A program made the translations under genes and the position numbers. Below, piece by piece: positions 7,922 through 17,722 of a stretch of DNA of 63,830 nucleotides. Location of the stretch: assembly GCA_945897885.1 (NCBI GenBank), contig CAMDGU010000010.1, positions 1 to 63,830 on the forward strand, read 5' to 3'. Source of the DNA: Chitinophaga pinensis (lineage in GTDB: Bacteria > Bacteroidota > Bacteroidia > NS11-12g > UBA9320). The notes below the pieces were generated by a model that was not told the origin of the DNA, did no database searches, and saw only the letters and a list, made by a program, of their open reading frames with translations. Numbering within the stretch: the stretch's first letter is position 1; every line of letters begins with the position of its first letter.

Positions 7922-8644
7922 ATGCACAAGTTGTTACTATCCATATCCCTTATTTGTTTTGGCTTTATTGCAAAAAGCCAACCAACCGAGCGTGCATTTT
8001 ATGGTGGTGTAATTTATAAATCATCCGGATTGGGTTTTGCCTATCAAAATAAACTAGGTGCAGGCAAAGGTTTAGGAAAACAGTTTGATTTAGAACTGGT
8101 AACATACAGACATCCTCAGGAAACCAAAACATTTAATGCCGACATAAACAATCCCACTCCATTTGTGTTTGGAAAGCAAAATAAAGTGGCTTTGCTAAAA
8201 GTTCAGTATTCTATTTCACACAAAATATCCCAATTTTCAGATGCTCAGAGAATAGGGATTGATATCAATTGTGGGGCAGGTTTGACATTCGGGTTTTTAA
8301 AGCCGGTTTATATTAACATGATTTATCCTGATGGGGCAGGTTATGAAATTATTGTTTCTGAAAAATACGACCCTGAAAAACACACAGATAAAACAAGGAT
8401 TGCAGGTTACTCAGATGGACGGATAGGGTTAAATGAGATTACATACAAAACAGGCCTTTCAGCTTCAGTAGGTATAGGGTTTATGTGGGGTTATTACACT
8501 AATTTTCCAAAGAGACTTGAAGCAGGATTTTATTCCGAATACTTTAATAAAGGGCTTCCGGTAATGGCTTTTGCAAAAAACAAAAACCTTCAAAATGGTG
8601 TTTATATAAAAATGTTTTTAGGAAAAAGAGTTGCAAAAAATTAA
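7922..8644 (+). CDS. Conserved outer-membrane beta-barrel protein
   Basis: A 240-residue protein with a signal peptide ending AKSQ and a mature part rich in alternating hydrophobic/aromatic strands and Gly (for example FYGGVIYKSSGLGFAYQNK, SASVGIGFMWGYY). It ends in YIKMFLGKRVAKN. This looks like a small 8-strand barrel. I recognise no named function. It lies 54 bases upstream of lipA but lipA has its own promoter. Confidence 0.6.
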   Translation: MHKLLLSISLICFGFIAKSQPTERAFYGGVIYKSSGLGFAYQNKLGAGKGLGKQFDLELVTYRHPQETKTFNADINNPTPFVFGKQNKVALLKVQYSISHKISQFSDAQRIGIDINCGAGLTFGFLKPVYINMIYPDGAGYEIIVSEKYDPEKHTDKTRIAGYSDGRIGLNEITYKTGLSASVGIGFMWGYYTNFPKRLEAGFYSEYFNKGLPVMAFAKNKNLQNGVYIKMFLGKRVAKN

Positions 8645-8656
8645 AGGAAAACGATA

Positions 8657-8687
8657 TTGATGAAACGAAGTTATAAAAATATATTTG
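8657..8687 (+). promoter_or_regulatory. lipA promoter
   Basis: TTG at 8657-8659, a 20-base spacer, and TATATTTG at 8680-8687, a perfect TAnnTTTG. The ATG of lipA follows 11 bases later. Confidence 0.6.
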
Positions 8688-8698
8688 CGGCTTAGCAG

Positions 8699-9568
8699 AT
8701 GATAGAGTTACCTACCCTAGAACAGCCGAGGCAAAGAACAAAACCTGATTGGTTAAAGATACAATTACCAACGGGACCGAACTATGCCGGAGTAAAAAAA
8801 ATTGTTAGGGAAAATAAATTACATACGATATGTGAGGATGGAAATTGTCCTAATATGGGAGAATGCTGGGGCTCGGGAACTGCCACATTAATGATTTTGG
8901 GTAATGTATGTACTCGTTCTTGTTCATTTTGTGCAGTAGCAACCGGACGACCTAACGAATATGATTTAGATGAACCAAGACGAGTGGCTGAAGCAGTTAA
9001 GTTAATGAAACTAAAACATTGCGTAATTACTTCAGTAAATAGAGATGAACTAAAGGATAAGGGAAGCATTGTTTGGGCAGATACTATACGAATGATAAAA
9101 TTGGTAAATCCCGGCACCACTATTGAGACACTCATTCCCGACTTCAAGTCAGATTGGGAAGCCTTAGAAAGGGTTTTGGACCAAAATCCTGAAGTTATTT
9201 CGCACAATATGGAAACTGTGAAACGACTTTACAGAATTGTTAGACCTCAAGCTAAATACGAACGCAGCCTTGAACAGATAAAAAGAACAAAAGAATATGG
9301 TTTAAGAACCAAAAGTGGCATAATGGTTGGTTTGGGTGAAACGGAAGACGAAGTATTTGAAATAATGGATGATTTAGTAGCCCATGGATGTGATGTAATG
9401 ACCATAGGTCAGTATTTGCAACCAACTAAAATGCATTTACAAGTAAAAGAATATGTGACACCAAAACAGTTTGAAAGATATACAGAAGTAGGATTAAAAA
9501 AAGGTTTTAAAATAGTGGAATCTGGCCCAATGGTAAGGTCGTCTTACCATGCCGAAAAACACATATAA
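8699..9568 (+). CDS. lipA: Lipoyl synthase
   Basis: A 289-residue radical SAM enzyme that inserts two sulfurs into octanoyl groups on E2 and H proteins. Both iron-sulfur clusters are visible: the auxiliary cluster [12 protein letters not shown] (Cys45, 50, 56) and the radical SAM cluster CTRSCSFC (Cys71, 75, 78). The C-terminal RSSYHAEKH supplies the conserved Ser ligand of the auxiliary cluster. Length is normal and the start is fixed by the -7 box 11 bases upstream. Its product modifies the E2 partner of the SucA encoded at the left edge, though the genes are 8 kb apart. Confidence 0.97.
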   Translation: MIELPTLEQPRQRTKPDWLKIQLPTGPNYAGVKKIVRENKLHTICEDGNCPNMGECWGSGTATLMILGNVCTRSCSFCAVATGRPNEYDLDEPRRVAEAVKLMKLKHCVITSVNRDELKDKGSIVWADTIRMIKLVNPGTTIETLIPDFKSDWEALERVLDQNPEVISHNMETVKRLYRIVRPQAKYERSLEQIKRTKEYGLRTKSGIMVGLGETEDEVFEIMDDLVAHGCDVMTIGQYLQPTKMHLQVKEYVTPKQFERYTEVGLKKGFKIVESGPMVRSSYHAEKHI

Positions 9569-9601
9569 TTAAGTTTAAACAATAAAATAAATAAAATACA
9601 C

Positions 9602-12226
9602 ATGAAGAAAATTGTACTATTTTCAGTTGGGTTTGCAATAGTTGCAGGTTCAATATTTTTTGCGGTAAATACTTCTAAAGGGTATTACAGCTCAAAAAAC
9701 TACTTCAGTAATAAACAATTTACATCCATGAAAGGATTGGAAATGCTTTATAAAATGAAGGCAAATCAAATAACAGGTTTAATAGATTTTGCTGATGTTC
9801 AAGCAGCCAAATCACAACTAAACTCTATGCGGTTAAACAAGGCTGGATTTCCATTAATATGGGAAGAATCAGGTCCTGATAATGTTGGTGGTCGTTGTAG
9901 AACAATATTGGTTGATAGAATTACACCTAACACACTTTATGCAGCTGGTGTTTCAGGTGGAATTTTTAAATCTACCAATGCAGGTGGATCATGGTCGGCA
10001 GTTAATGATGCTATGTCTACATTGGCATTTCAAAGTTCATGTCAAACCATTGATGGAACCATTTATTTTGGGTCTGGAGAAAACTCAGGTTCATTTGGTG
10101 GAGGTGGAGATAACGAAGGTAGCTCTTTCCCGGGTGAAGGTATTTTTAAATCCGCGGATGGAGGTGCTACCTTTACTCAATTAGCTACCACAAAATCCCT
10201 TGCTTATATTAACGCCATGGCATCGGCACCTGATAAAAATGTGGCTTATGCTGCCACAAACTCAGGCCTTAAATATTCTGACAACGGCGGAACAAGCTGG
10301 ACTAATTTATTAACCGGTTCGTTCAGAGATGTAAAAGTTGCTACAAATGGAACTGTTCTGGCATATGGAGCTGGTAAAATATACAAATCCACCAATGGCA
10401 CCGTAGGCTCTAGTTATTCTGCTGCCACAGGTATTACTGGTTCTTTTAACCGTTTGGTTATAGGTATTTCACCGCAAGACCCTGATTTTGTTTATGTGTT
10501 AGCCTCTGCAAGTAATAACTTTGGTGGATTATTTCAATCAACCGACGGTGGTTCTACCTTTAAATTATTAGTACCAGGCGGAAGTACAATTTTTAACCCG
10601 TTAAATGGCGGTGCTGGTGGACAGGGTGATTATGACCTTACAATTGCCGTTCATCCAAGAGATAAAAAACATGTTTACATGGGTGGTGTAGGAATGGCAG
10701 AATGGACTGAAAATCTTGGTCCTTATGATGTATATAATGGGACTCATTCCGATCATCATTGGATTACTTATGATACAGTTTCTCGTCCAATGAGAATGTA
10801 TAATGGTAACGATGGTGGAGTATATCGCTCAACTACAGATAAGTTTAACTTTTTTGCTCCCTATAATATTGGTTTTAACGTTACCCAATTTTATGGCATT
10901 GCTGCCAGTGCTGATGGTGCTATTATTGGAGGAACTCAAGATAACGGAACTCAATATATTAGTAAAGTAGGTACTGAGAAAAAACGTGCACAAGCTATTT
11001 ATGGTGGTGATGGTTTCCGTTGCGAAATATCAAATGTTAATCGTTCAGCCTTTATTGTAGAAGGCTATTATGGCAACATAGCACGTTCCTTAAATAAAGG
11101 TTCAGGTCCTTCTTCCATTCTTGACAGAAGGGTTCCTCGATTTAAATTTACAGCAGGTAGCCAAAATTTAGAAGCCGACCCTAAAGGTCCATACATTAAA
11201 GCGCCATTTAATACCTCTATTAAATTATCGGAAGTAGATACCTTATCTCGCCTTTATGTTGGGGCTGACCAGTGTATATGGATGGTTGAACATGTTTTAA
11301 CTACTTCCAAAAACCCAACTTGGTTTAAAGTAAGCACGTTCAGCAATGCCTTTGTCATAGAAAACTCTCAAAGCGGCAGATATATTTTTGCAGGCAAAAG
11401 CGGTCAACTGGTAAGAATTCAAGTACCAATGAACCATTTTGATACAATGAAAAATTTGGATCCTAATATAGTCTACCCAGGCTGTGTAACCGAAAACATT
11501 ACAGGAAACCTTCCTGGAGGTCGTTTTATAACAGGTATTGGTATTGATAGAAATGATAGCAATAGAATGATAGTAACTTTAGGTAACTATGGCAATACAA
11601 ATTACATATACTATACCGAGAATGCATATGCACCTGTTCCTACATGGAAAGCTATTCAAGGTAACTTACCTGCTATGCCGGTATATGATGCTGAATTTGC
11701 CTATGATAACCCTAATATGGTAATTATTGGTACCGAATTTGGAGTATACGGAACAACCAATGTAACTGCCGCATCTGTTAACTGGACAGAACAAAATACA
11801 GGAACAGCAACCGGAAAACCTTTCCCAAGAGTAGCAACCTATGAACTTCGCCAGGTGGAAAATAAAATTGGAGATATTGGCTCGGTAATAGTTGCCGGTA
11901 CACACGGTCGTGGAATTTTTGAAACCAAAACACTTTTTACAGGAATTAAAAATACAGATGGAACCCTTTCTGCACAATTAAGTGTATTCCCAAACCCTGC
12001 TATTGATTTTGCAACTATACAGTATAGCATTAATCAAAAAGATAATATTTCAGTTACCGTAATGGACATGACAGGTAAAGTGGTTTATCAGCAGCTATTA
12101 AATAATCAAACTCCCGGTTTAAAGAAACACCGTATTGAAACTAATAATTTACCAAAAGGTACTTATATTGTTCAAGTAGCTGGAGCCAAACACAAAGGCG
12201 CTGCTAAAATGATAGTTCAAAACTAG
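9602..12226 (+). CDS. Large secreted propeller protein with T9SS type A sorting domain
   Basis: An 874-residue protein with a hydrophobic signal sequence (residues 3-23). The body contains sortilin/BNR-type Asp boxes (STNAGGSW, SADGGATF, SDNGGTSW, STDGGSTF), typical of two stacked beta-propellers in the Vps10/Ycf48-like superfamily. Glycine-rich loops such as GGAGGQGDYD fall between. The C-terminus, from LSVFPNPAIDF to KMIVQN, is a type A T9SS sorting domain, so the protein is exported and anchored or released at the cell surface. Substrate is unknown; it could be a structural, adhesive or glycan-binding protein. A strong terminator follows. Confidence 0.82.
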   Translation: MKKIVLFSVGFAIVAGSIFFAVNTSKGYYSSKNYFSNKQFTSMKGLEMLYKMKANQITGLIDFADVQAAKSQLNSMRLNKAGFPLIWEESGPDNVGGRCRTILVDRITPNTLYAAGVSGGIFKSTNAGGSWSAVNDAMSTLAFQSSCQTIDGTIYFGSGENSGSFGGGGDNEGSSFPGEGIFKSADGGATFTQLATTKSLAYINAMASAPDKNVAYAATNSGLKYSDNGGTSWTNLLTGSFRDVKVATNGTVLAYGAGKIYKSTNGTVGSSYSAATGITGSFNRLVIGISPQDPDFVYVLASASNNFGGLFQSTDGGSTFKLLVPGGSTIFNPLNGGAGGQGDYDLTIAVHPRDKKHVYMGGVGMAEWTENLGPYDVYNGTHSDHHWITYDTVSRPMRMYNGNDGGVYRSTTDKFNFFAPYNIGFNVTQFYGIAASADGAIIGGTQDNGTQYISKVGTEKKRAQAIYGGDGFRCEISNVNRSAFIVEGYYGNIARSLNKGSGPSSILDRRVPRFKFTAGSQNLEADPKGPYIKAPFNTSIKLSEVDTLSRLYVGADQCIWMVEHVLTTSKNPTWFKVSTFSNAFVIENSQSGRYIFAGKSGQLVRIQVPMNHFDTMKNLDPNIVYPGCVTENITGNLPGGRFITGIGIDRNDSNRMIVTLGNYGNTNYIYYTENAYAPVPTWKAIQGNLPAMPVYDAEFAYDNPNMVIIGTEFGVYGTTNVTAASVNWTEQNTGTATGKPFPRVATYELRQVENKIGDIGSVIVAGTHGRGIFETKTLFTGIKNTDGTLSAQLSVFPNPAIDFATIQYSINQKDNISVTVMDMTGKVVYQQLLNNQTPGLKKHRIETNNLPKGTYIVQVAGAKHKGAAKMIVQN

Positions 12227-12251
12227 GTTTATAAAAAAAGCTTTAAAAAAA

Positions 12252-12283
12252 AACCGCTCTGAGAAATTAGAGCGGTTTTTTTT
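12252..12283 (+). terminator. Rho-independent terminator
   Basis: Stem AACCGCTCT / AGAGCGGTT (9 bp, perfect) with an 8-base loop, followed by a T-tract, 25 bases after the stop of the propeller-protein gene. Confidence 0.9.
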
Positions 12284-12348
12284 ATGGGATGATTTCAGTT
12301 TTTACTAAATAACCCAATAACTAAACACTCAATTTTAAATAACCCTAT

Positions 12349-12356
12349 TATCTTTG
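12349..12356 (+). promoter_or_regulatory. -7 box ahead of the pheT leader
   Basis: TATCTTTG, a perfect TAnnTTTG. It lies 19 bases before the ATG of a 30-codon ORF (12376) but 150 bases before pheT, so pheT would carry an unusually long leader for this genome. No good -33 is seen. Confidence 0.55.
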
Positions 12357-12375
12357 CCCCTTTTATGAAATAACC

Positions 12376-12468
12376 ATGAACGAATTCACACAAACTGCGA
12401 ATGAGCATAGGGCATTATATATGGCTCATAGCCAAAAAACAGAAAACTACAAATCGAAGATTCGATAA
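12376..12468 (+). CDS. 30-codon ORF in the pheT leader (leader peptide or gene remnant)
   Basis: An ATG 19 bases after a perfect -7 box opens a frame of 30 codons (begins MNEFTQTANEHRALY, ends KSKIR). Its last 11 codons lie inside the 68-bp dispersed repeat (12434-12501). Only one Phe codon is present, so it is not a classical Phe attenuation peptide. It may be the head of a gene cut by repeat insertion, or a real short leader ORF. I do not recognise the peptide. Confidence 0.3.
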   Translation: MNEFTQTANEHRALYMAHSQKTENYKSKIR

Positions 12469-12501
12469 TACCTATAAATAAAAATAAAGCATAGAATAAT
12501 T
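12434..12501. repeat. 68-bp dispersed repeat, copy A
   Basis: Matches the reverse complement of 28959-29026 at 65 of 68 positions. The core holds the palindrome ATCGAAGATTCGAT. This copy ends 5 bases before the pheT start codon, so it forms the immediate leader of pheT. No transposase is near either copy, so it resembles a miniature non-autonomous element. Confidence 0.85.
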
Positions 12502-12506
12502 CACAT

Positions 12507-14846
12507 ATGAAAATTTCGTTTAACTGGCTTATCAAACATATTACTTTAACAGAAACTCCTGAACAAATAGCCGAGTTACTAACCAACTGTGGATTAGAGG
12601 TAGAAGACCTTTATGAAACCGGAGCGGTAAAAGGTGGGTTTGAAGGTTTGAAGGTTGGGCATGTGCTGGAAGTAACCCAACATCCCAATGCGGATAGGTT
12701 AAGACTTACCAAAGTTGATATCGGGAATGAAGTTACGTTGAATATTGTTTGCGGAGCGCCCAACGTTGCTGTGGGGCAAAAGGTAATTGTAGCTCCTATC
12801 GGAACGACTATTTATCCATTAACTGATGGACCCATAACCATGAAGAAAGCCAAAATACGCGGCGAAGAATCGGAAGGAATGATTTGTGCCGAAGATGAGA
12901 TAGGTTTAGGAACCAGTCACGATGGTATTTTGATTTTAGATGCCGATTGTAAAGTTGGAACTCCGATTTCGGAGGTTATCAAAACAGATTCAGACTTTAT
13001 TTTTGAAATTGGATTAACACCAAACCGGGGCGATGCAGCCTCACATTTAGGTATAGCCCGTGATCTAAAAGCGATATTAAACCGTACTTTAACGGATGAT
13101 GATAACTATTCATTTTCATCGGATGCTAAAGGAAGTTCAATAAGTCTTTCTATTAAGGACAGGAATACCTGTGGACGATACAGCGGGTTACTACTAAAAG
13201 ATATTTCCATTGCACCATCACCCGATTGGTTGCAAAAAAGCCTGAAAGCCATTGGAATAAATCCCATTAATAATGTGGTAGATACTACCAACTACATTAT
13301 GCATGATATAGGGCAACCAATGCATGCTTTTGATGCGGATAAACTAAAAGACAGCATTAATGTAAGGTTGTCCAATTCAGGAGAAACCCTAACCTTGCTT
13401 GATAAAACCGAGCGAAAACTAACAGGAGTCGAGCTAGTGATAGCTGATAAAAACGGACCTTTAGCCCTAGCCGGTGTAATGGGTGGTTTATCATCTTCCA
13501 TTACCGAAAGTACTAAAACTATTTTTTTGGAGAGTGCATGGTTTAATGCAGCAAATGTTCGTAAAACAGCTAAACTTCATTCCATAAGTACCGATTCATC
13601 CTTCCGTTTTGAAAGAGGAATTGACCCACACAATACTGCCAATGCTCTAAAAAAAGCAGCCAAACTTATTTTAGAAATAGCAGGTGGAACAATAGCATCA
13701 GAGTTAATTGATGTTCAGCCTGAAAGTATCGTTTCGCCTAAAGTCAATTTTTCTTATAAAAAATTTAAAACTTTAGCCGGGGTAAATATTGATAATGTTA
13801 CATTAAAAACAATTCTTAAAAATTTGGATATTGAAATAGTATCCGAAACAACAGATAGCTTGGAACTAAGAATACCTAATTATAGAACTGATGTAAACCG
13901 CGATATTGATGTATTTGAAGATATTTTACGAATTTATGGTTACAATAATATTCCGTTTCCTGAAATAATGCATAGCGCTGCAGTGGTTCAGCCAAAGCCT
14001 GATAAAAATTTCATAAAACAAACCATCAGCAACTATTTATCCGCACAAGGGTTTAATGAAATAATGACCAATTCACTTACCCGTGAATCCTATTATGGAG
14101 CAGATGAACTTGAAAAAGCTGTAAAATTATTGAACCCTCTGAGCAATGAACTTGCCATCTTGCGCAACGGTATTTTACCTTCCATGTTGGAGGCTATAGC
14201 TTACAATAAAAACAGAAAAGCGAATGATTTAAAATTTTATGAGTTTGGAAAAGTTTACCAACATTCAGAAACCGGATTTAAAGAATTTGAAAAATTAGCT
14301 TTGGTAGTTACCGGAAATAAAGAAGCACCTAATTGGAGACAAAAACCTGCCAAAGCAGATTATTACTTCATCAAATCCGTCGTTGAAAATGCTTTAGCAG
14401 CGGTTGGGGCAAAAAAAACAAAAGGAGTAATTATTGAAGAGGTAGGAAGAGAAATACTAAAAAAACTAGATATAAAAGGCACCGTGTGGTATGCTGAAAT
14501 AAATGTGGCGGCCTTGATTTTAGCCACCACTAAAAATAAATTTAAACTTCAGGAAATTCCGGTTTTTCCGGAGGTAAGCAGGGATTTAAGTTTGGTATTA
14601 AACAAAGTCGTTCCATACAGTGACATTGAAACTATTGTAAACCAAACCATCGGAAAGTATTTAAGAAAACTAACCGTTTTTGATGTTTTTGAAGGCAAGC
14701 CGCTTGAGGAGGGTCAAAAATCATACACCTTTAATATGGTTTTGTATGACAATGAAAAAACCATGAACGACATACAAATAGACGCAATAATGCAAAAACT
14801 AATTGCTACATTTGAAAACCAACTGAAAGCTGTTGTAAGAAAATAA
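12507..14846 (+). CDS. pheT: Phenylalanyl-tRNA synthetase beta subunit
   Basis: A 779-residue PheT. In order: EMAP/tRNA-binding domain near the N-terminus (VGHVLEVTQHPNADRLRLTKVDIG, residues 50-73), B3/B4 editing domain (SSFRFERGIDP region), B5 domain, a catalytic-like core, and the C-terminal FDX-ACB domain (FPEVSRDLSLVLNK). It pairs with PheS to charge tRNA-Phe; PheS is not in this window. The next gene starts after 3 bases, so pheT leads a run that continues into zapA. Confidence 0.97.
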   Translation: MKISFNWLIKHITLTETPEQIAELLTNCGLEVEDLYETGAVKGGFEGLKVGHVLEVTQHPNADRLRLTKVDIGNEVTLNIVCGAPNVAVGQKVIVAPIGTTIYPLTDGPITMKKAKIRGEESEGMICAEDEIGLGTSHDGILILDADCKVGTPISEVIKTDSDFIFEIGLTPNRGDAASHLGIARDLKAILNRTLTDDDNYSFSSDAKGSSISLSIKDRNTCGRYSGLLLKDISIAPSPDWLQKSLKAIGINPINNVVDTTNYIMHDIGQPMHAFDADKLKDSINVRLSNSGETLTLLDKTERKLTGVELVIADKNGPLALAGVMGGLSSSITESTKTIFLESAWFNAANVRKTAKLHSISTDSSFRFERGIDPHNTANALKKAAKLILEIAGGTIASELIDVQPESIVSPKVNFSYKKFKTLAGVNIDNVTLKTILKNLDIEIVSETTDSLELRIPNYRTDVNRDIDVFEDILRIYGYNNIPFPEIMHSAAVVQPKPDKNFIKQTISNYLSAQGFNEIMTNSLTRESYYGADELEKAVKLLNPLSNELAILRNGILPSMLEAIAYNKNRKANDLKFYEFGKVYQHSETGFKEFEKLALVVTGNKEAPNWRQKPAKADYYFIKSVVENALAAVGAKKTKGVIIEEVGREILKKLDIKGTVWYAEINVAALILATTKNKFKLQEIPVFPEVSRDLSLVLNKVVPYSDIETIVNQTIGKYLRKLTVFDVFEGKPLEEGQKSYTFNMVLYDNEKTMNDIQIDAIMQKLIATFENQLKAVVRK

Positions 14847-14849
14847 GTT

Positions 14850-15140
14850 ATGGCCGATTTGAAGATTTTGATACAAAATATTAAGCTGAAAGCTGAAAAA
14901 ATAGTAGAAAAAAACCACCGTTTGCTGGATGATAACACCAAGTTGAACGAAAAAATAAATTTATTGCAGCGTTCTATAGATATACAACGTGAAACGATAA
15001 AGGATTTAGAAGAGAAGAATAAAATGCTTAAAATTGCAAATTCAATTTCATCGGACGAAGAAGGAAGAAAAGCACTGAAGCAAAAAATTAATTCGGTAAT
15101 CCGTGAAATTGATAAAAGCATGTCATTACTTAATGACTAA
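14850..15140 (+). CDS. Small coiled-coil protein beside zapA (ZapB-like candidate)
   Basis: A 96-residue, highly charged, all-helical protein. Heptads run from about residue 5 to 65 (for example NHRLLDDNTKLNEKINLLQRSI), followed by a short helix ending DKSMSLLND. It has no signal or membrane segment. It sits 3 bases after pheT and 18 bases before zapA. Size and coiled-coil nature recall ZapB, the partner of ZapA in E. coli, but this is inference from context; coiled coils are easily mis-assigned. Confidence 0.6.
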   Translation: MADLKILIQNIKLKAEKIVEKNHRLLDDNTKLNEKINLLQRSIDIQRETIKDLEEKNKMLKIANSISSDEEGRKALKQKINSVIREIDKSMSLLND

Positions 15141-15158
15141 AAAAAACGATAATTAACG

Positions 15159-15455
15159 GTGGAAAACAAGGAAATATCCATCAAAGTATTAATAGGAGAC
15201 AGACAATATCCGCTCAAGATTTCTTCTGTAGAGGAAGAAAATGTAAGAAAGGCGGCTAAATTAGTAAATGAACGTTCCAAGTTTTATACCGAAAATTTTT
15301 CGGTTCAAGACAAACAGGACGCTATAGCGATGTCGGCACTTGAGTTTGCTTCAGAAAATCTGAACGCAGTATCAAATGACCAATCAATATCTGCAGAAAT
15401 GGAGCAATTACTGATTAAACTGGATCAGTACCTTGATGAGCAAGATATTTCTTAA
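15159..15455 (+). CDS. zapA: Cell division protein ZapA
   Basis: A 98-residue ZapA-family protein: N-terminal globular head (ISIKVLIGDRQYPLKISSVEEENVRKAAKLVNER) and a C-terminal helix for coiled-coil tetramerisation. ZapA binds and bundles FtsZ filaments at midcell. The start is GTG at 15159, which places the family's first beta strand at residue 5. It follows the coiled-coil gene by 18 bases and precedes rny by 47. Confidence 0.9.
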   Translation: MENKEISIKVLIGDRQYPLKISSVEEENVRKAAKLVNERSKFYTENFSVQDKQDAIAMSALEFASENLNAVSNDQSISAEMEQLLIKLDQYLDEQDIS

Positions 15456-15502
15456 GAATTCCGCTACATTTTTACAGTAATTAACCAAGAGAAAATTAAA
15501 AA

Positions 15503-17077
15503 ATGGATGCACTATCACTCGTATTAGGTATTGCGGCAGGAGGAGCCATAGGCACTTTTGCAGCAATATTTTTAATTAACAAAAGAAATGATGCCAAAGC
15601 CAATAGCAGTGTAAACGAAGCCACCCAAAGAGCTGCTACTATTATTAAAGATGCAACGCAAAAGGCTGATAGCATAATTAAGACAAAGGAATTAGAAGCT
15701 AAAGAAAAGTTTTTTGAACTAAAAAACGAGCACGACGAAAAAGTAAATAGTCGAAATAGAGAATTGGCTGAGTCTGAGAATAGATTCAGAGCTAAAGAAC
15801 AAAGTATTAATGACAAAATTGCGAACCTTGATAAGAAACAAAAGGAAAATGATTTGTTAAAAGATGAGCTTACCAAGCATTTGGAAGTAGCTAAGGTAAA
15901 AAAACAGGAGGCTGAGAAGCTTCACGCCAGTCAGGTACAGCAGCTTGAAAAAATTGCAGGCTTATCAGCAGAACAAGCTAAAAATGAATTGGTAGAGGCC
16001 CTAAAAGCCGAGGCGCAAACTCAGGCATTATCTCAAATGAAATACATTATTGATGAAGCCAAGCTTACTGCTACAAAAGATGCTAAACGTATCGTTCTTC
16101 AAACCATTCAACGAACTGCGGCTGAACAAGCTATTGAAAATACAGTAACCGTTTTCCATATTGAAAATGATGAAGTAAAAGGAAGAATTATTGGTAGAGA
16201 AGGAAGAAACATCAGAGCTTTAGAAGCTGCTACAGGTATTGAGATAATTGTGGACGATACACCGGAAGCAATTATCCTTTCAGGTTTCGACCCAATTCGC
16301 CGCGAAGTAGCCCGTTTGTCATTGCACCGCTTGGTTTCTGACGGACGTATACACCCGGCTCGTATTGAAGAGGTAGTAGAAAAAACCAAAAACGATGTAG
16401 AGCAAGAAATTATTGAAATCGGCCAAAAAACAGTAGTTGACCTTGGTATAAACGGACTTCACCCAGAATTAATTCGTATGGTGGGAAGAATGAGATACCG
16501 TTCATCTTACGGGCAAAATTTGTTGAAACACAGCCGCGAGGTAGCAAATCTTTGCGCTATAATGGCTACTGAGTTTGGCTTAAACGCTAAAATGGCTAAA
16601 CGTGCAGGATTACTGCATGACATTGGAAAAGTTCCTGATGACGATCCAGAAACTCCACACGCATTGTTAGGTATGAAGCTGGCTGAAAAATATGGAGAAC
16701 ATCCTGATGTTGTAAACGCTATTGGAGCTCACCATGATGAAATAGAAATGAACAATCTTATTTCGCCAATCATTCAGGCTTGTGATGCTATTTCGGGTTC
16801 AAGACCGGGAGCAAGAAGAGAAGACAGCGAAGCTTATATTAAGCGATTGGTAGATTTAGAAAAATTAGCCGTAGGATTTGACGGGGTTGATAAAGCCTTT
16901 GCTATTCAGGCCGGCCGTGAACTCAGAGTTATTGTAAACAGCGATGTATTGGATGACAAACAATCGGATTTATTATCATTTGATATTTCTCAAAAGATAA
17001 TGAAGGAAATGATATATCCAGGTCAAATAAAAGTAACCGTAATTCGTGAAAGAAGAGCGGTAGCTTTCGCAAAATAA
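15503..17077 (+). CDS. rny: Ribonuclease Y
   Basis: A 524-residue RNase Y. An N-terminal membrane anchor ([20 protein letters not shown]) is followed by a long coiled coil (residues 30-200), a KH domain ([17 protein letters not shown]) and an HD phosphohydrolase domain with LLHDIGK and AHHDE. It is a membrane-tethered endoribonuclease that starts mRNA decay. All catalytic HD residues look intact. It lies in one run with zapA and adk (10-base gap). Confidence 0.96.
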   Translation: MDALSLVLGIAAGGAIGTFAAIFLINKRNDAKANSSVNEATQRAATIIKDATQKADSIIKTKELEAKEKFFELKNEHDEKVNSRNRELAESENRFRAKEQSINDKIANLDKKQKENDLLKDELTKHLEVAKVKKQEAEKLHASQVQQLEKIAGLSAEQAKNELVEALKAEAQTQALSQMKYIIDEAKLTATKDAKRIVLQTIQRTAAEQAIENTVTVFHIENDEVKGRIIGREGRNIRALEAATGIEIIVDDTPEAIILSGFDPIRREVARLSLHRLVSDGRIHPARIEEVVEKTKNDVEQEIIEIGQKTVVDLGINGLHPELIRMVGRMRYRSSYGQNLLKHSREVANLCAIMATEFGLNAKMAKRAGLLHDIGKVPDDDPETPHALLGMKLAEKYGEHPDVVNAIGAHHDEIEMNNLISPIIQACDAISGSRPGARREDSEAYIKRLVDLEKLAVGFDGVDKAFAIQAGRELRVIVNSDVLDDKQSDLLSFDISQKIMKEMIYPGQIKVTVIRERRAVAFAK

Positions 17078-17087
17078 TACGCCTCAT

Positions 17088-17654
17088 ATGAAAAATATAG
17101 TATTATTTGGCCCTCCGGGAGCAGGCAAAGGAACCCAATCCGAACGATTAATTGAAAAGTATAAACTCATCCATCTTTCAACAGGAGATATTCTAAGAGC
17201 CGAACGAAAAGCCGGAACAACTTTAGGAAAAAAAGCCAATGAGTATATTGAAAAAGGAGAATTAGTGCCTGATGAAGTGGTGATTGGGATGGTAGCAAAT
17301 AAAATAAATGAAAATTTAAACGCTATCGGATTCATTTTTGATGGATTTCCAAGAACTACCGCTCAAGGTGAGGCATTGGATGAAATGCTTAATAAATTGG
17401 GGCATCCCATCACAAAAATGATTGCTTTAGAAGTGGATGAAGATGAATTAACCAAAAGACTTTTGCTTAGAGGTGAAACTTCAGGCAGAGCTGATGACCA
17501 AGATGAAGCCACCATTCGCAATCGTTTTAAAGTTTACAATAATGAAACACTGCCTTTAAAGGATTACTATGATGCTCAAGGAAAATATCTTGGTGTAAAT
17601 GGTATGAACAGAATTGAAACAGTGTTTGGTGACCTTTGTAAAATACTGGATTAA
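17088..17654 (+). CDS. adk: Adenylate kinase
   Basis: A 188-residue enzyme that interconverts ATP + AMP with 2 ADP. It has the P-loop GPPGAGKGT (residues 8-16), the AMP-binding HLSTGDILRAE, FDGFPRT, and a short lid RGETSGRADDQDEATIRNR. The lid is the short form, without the four-Cys zinc motif, which explains the length of under 215 residues. Confidence 0.96.
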   Translation: MKNIVLFGPPGAGKGTQSERLIEKYKLIHLSTGDILRAERKAGTTLGKKANEYIEKGELVPDEVVIGMVANKINENLNAIGFIFDGFPRTTAQGEALDEMLNKLGHPITKMIALEVDEDELTKRLLLRGETSGRADDQDEATIRNRFKVYNNETLPLKDYYDAQGKYLGVNGMNRIETVFGDLCKILD

Positions 17655-17661
17655 TCCTTGA

Positions 17662-17690
17662 TGTTTGTCATTTCGACGAAGGAGAAATCT
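17662..17690. repeat. Half of a GTCATTxCGACGAAGGAGAAATCT repeat
   Basis: This partial copy matches the right arm of the palindromic elements at 23264-23370 and 58641-58711. It sits in the 68-base gap between adk and obgE. Confidence 0.7.
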
Positions 17691-17722
17691 AAAAAAATCT
17701 AAAATCATAATTCTAAATTCAA

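Noticed and set aside
11666-12030. Minus-strand open frames inside the propeller-protein gene
   Set aside because: Cys-rich, low-quality shadows of a clear plus-strand gene; no family resemblance or promoter.
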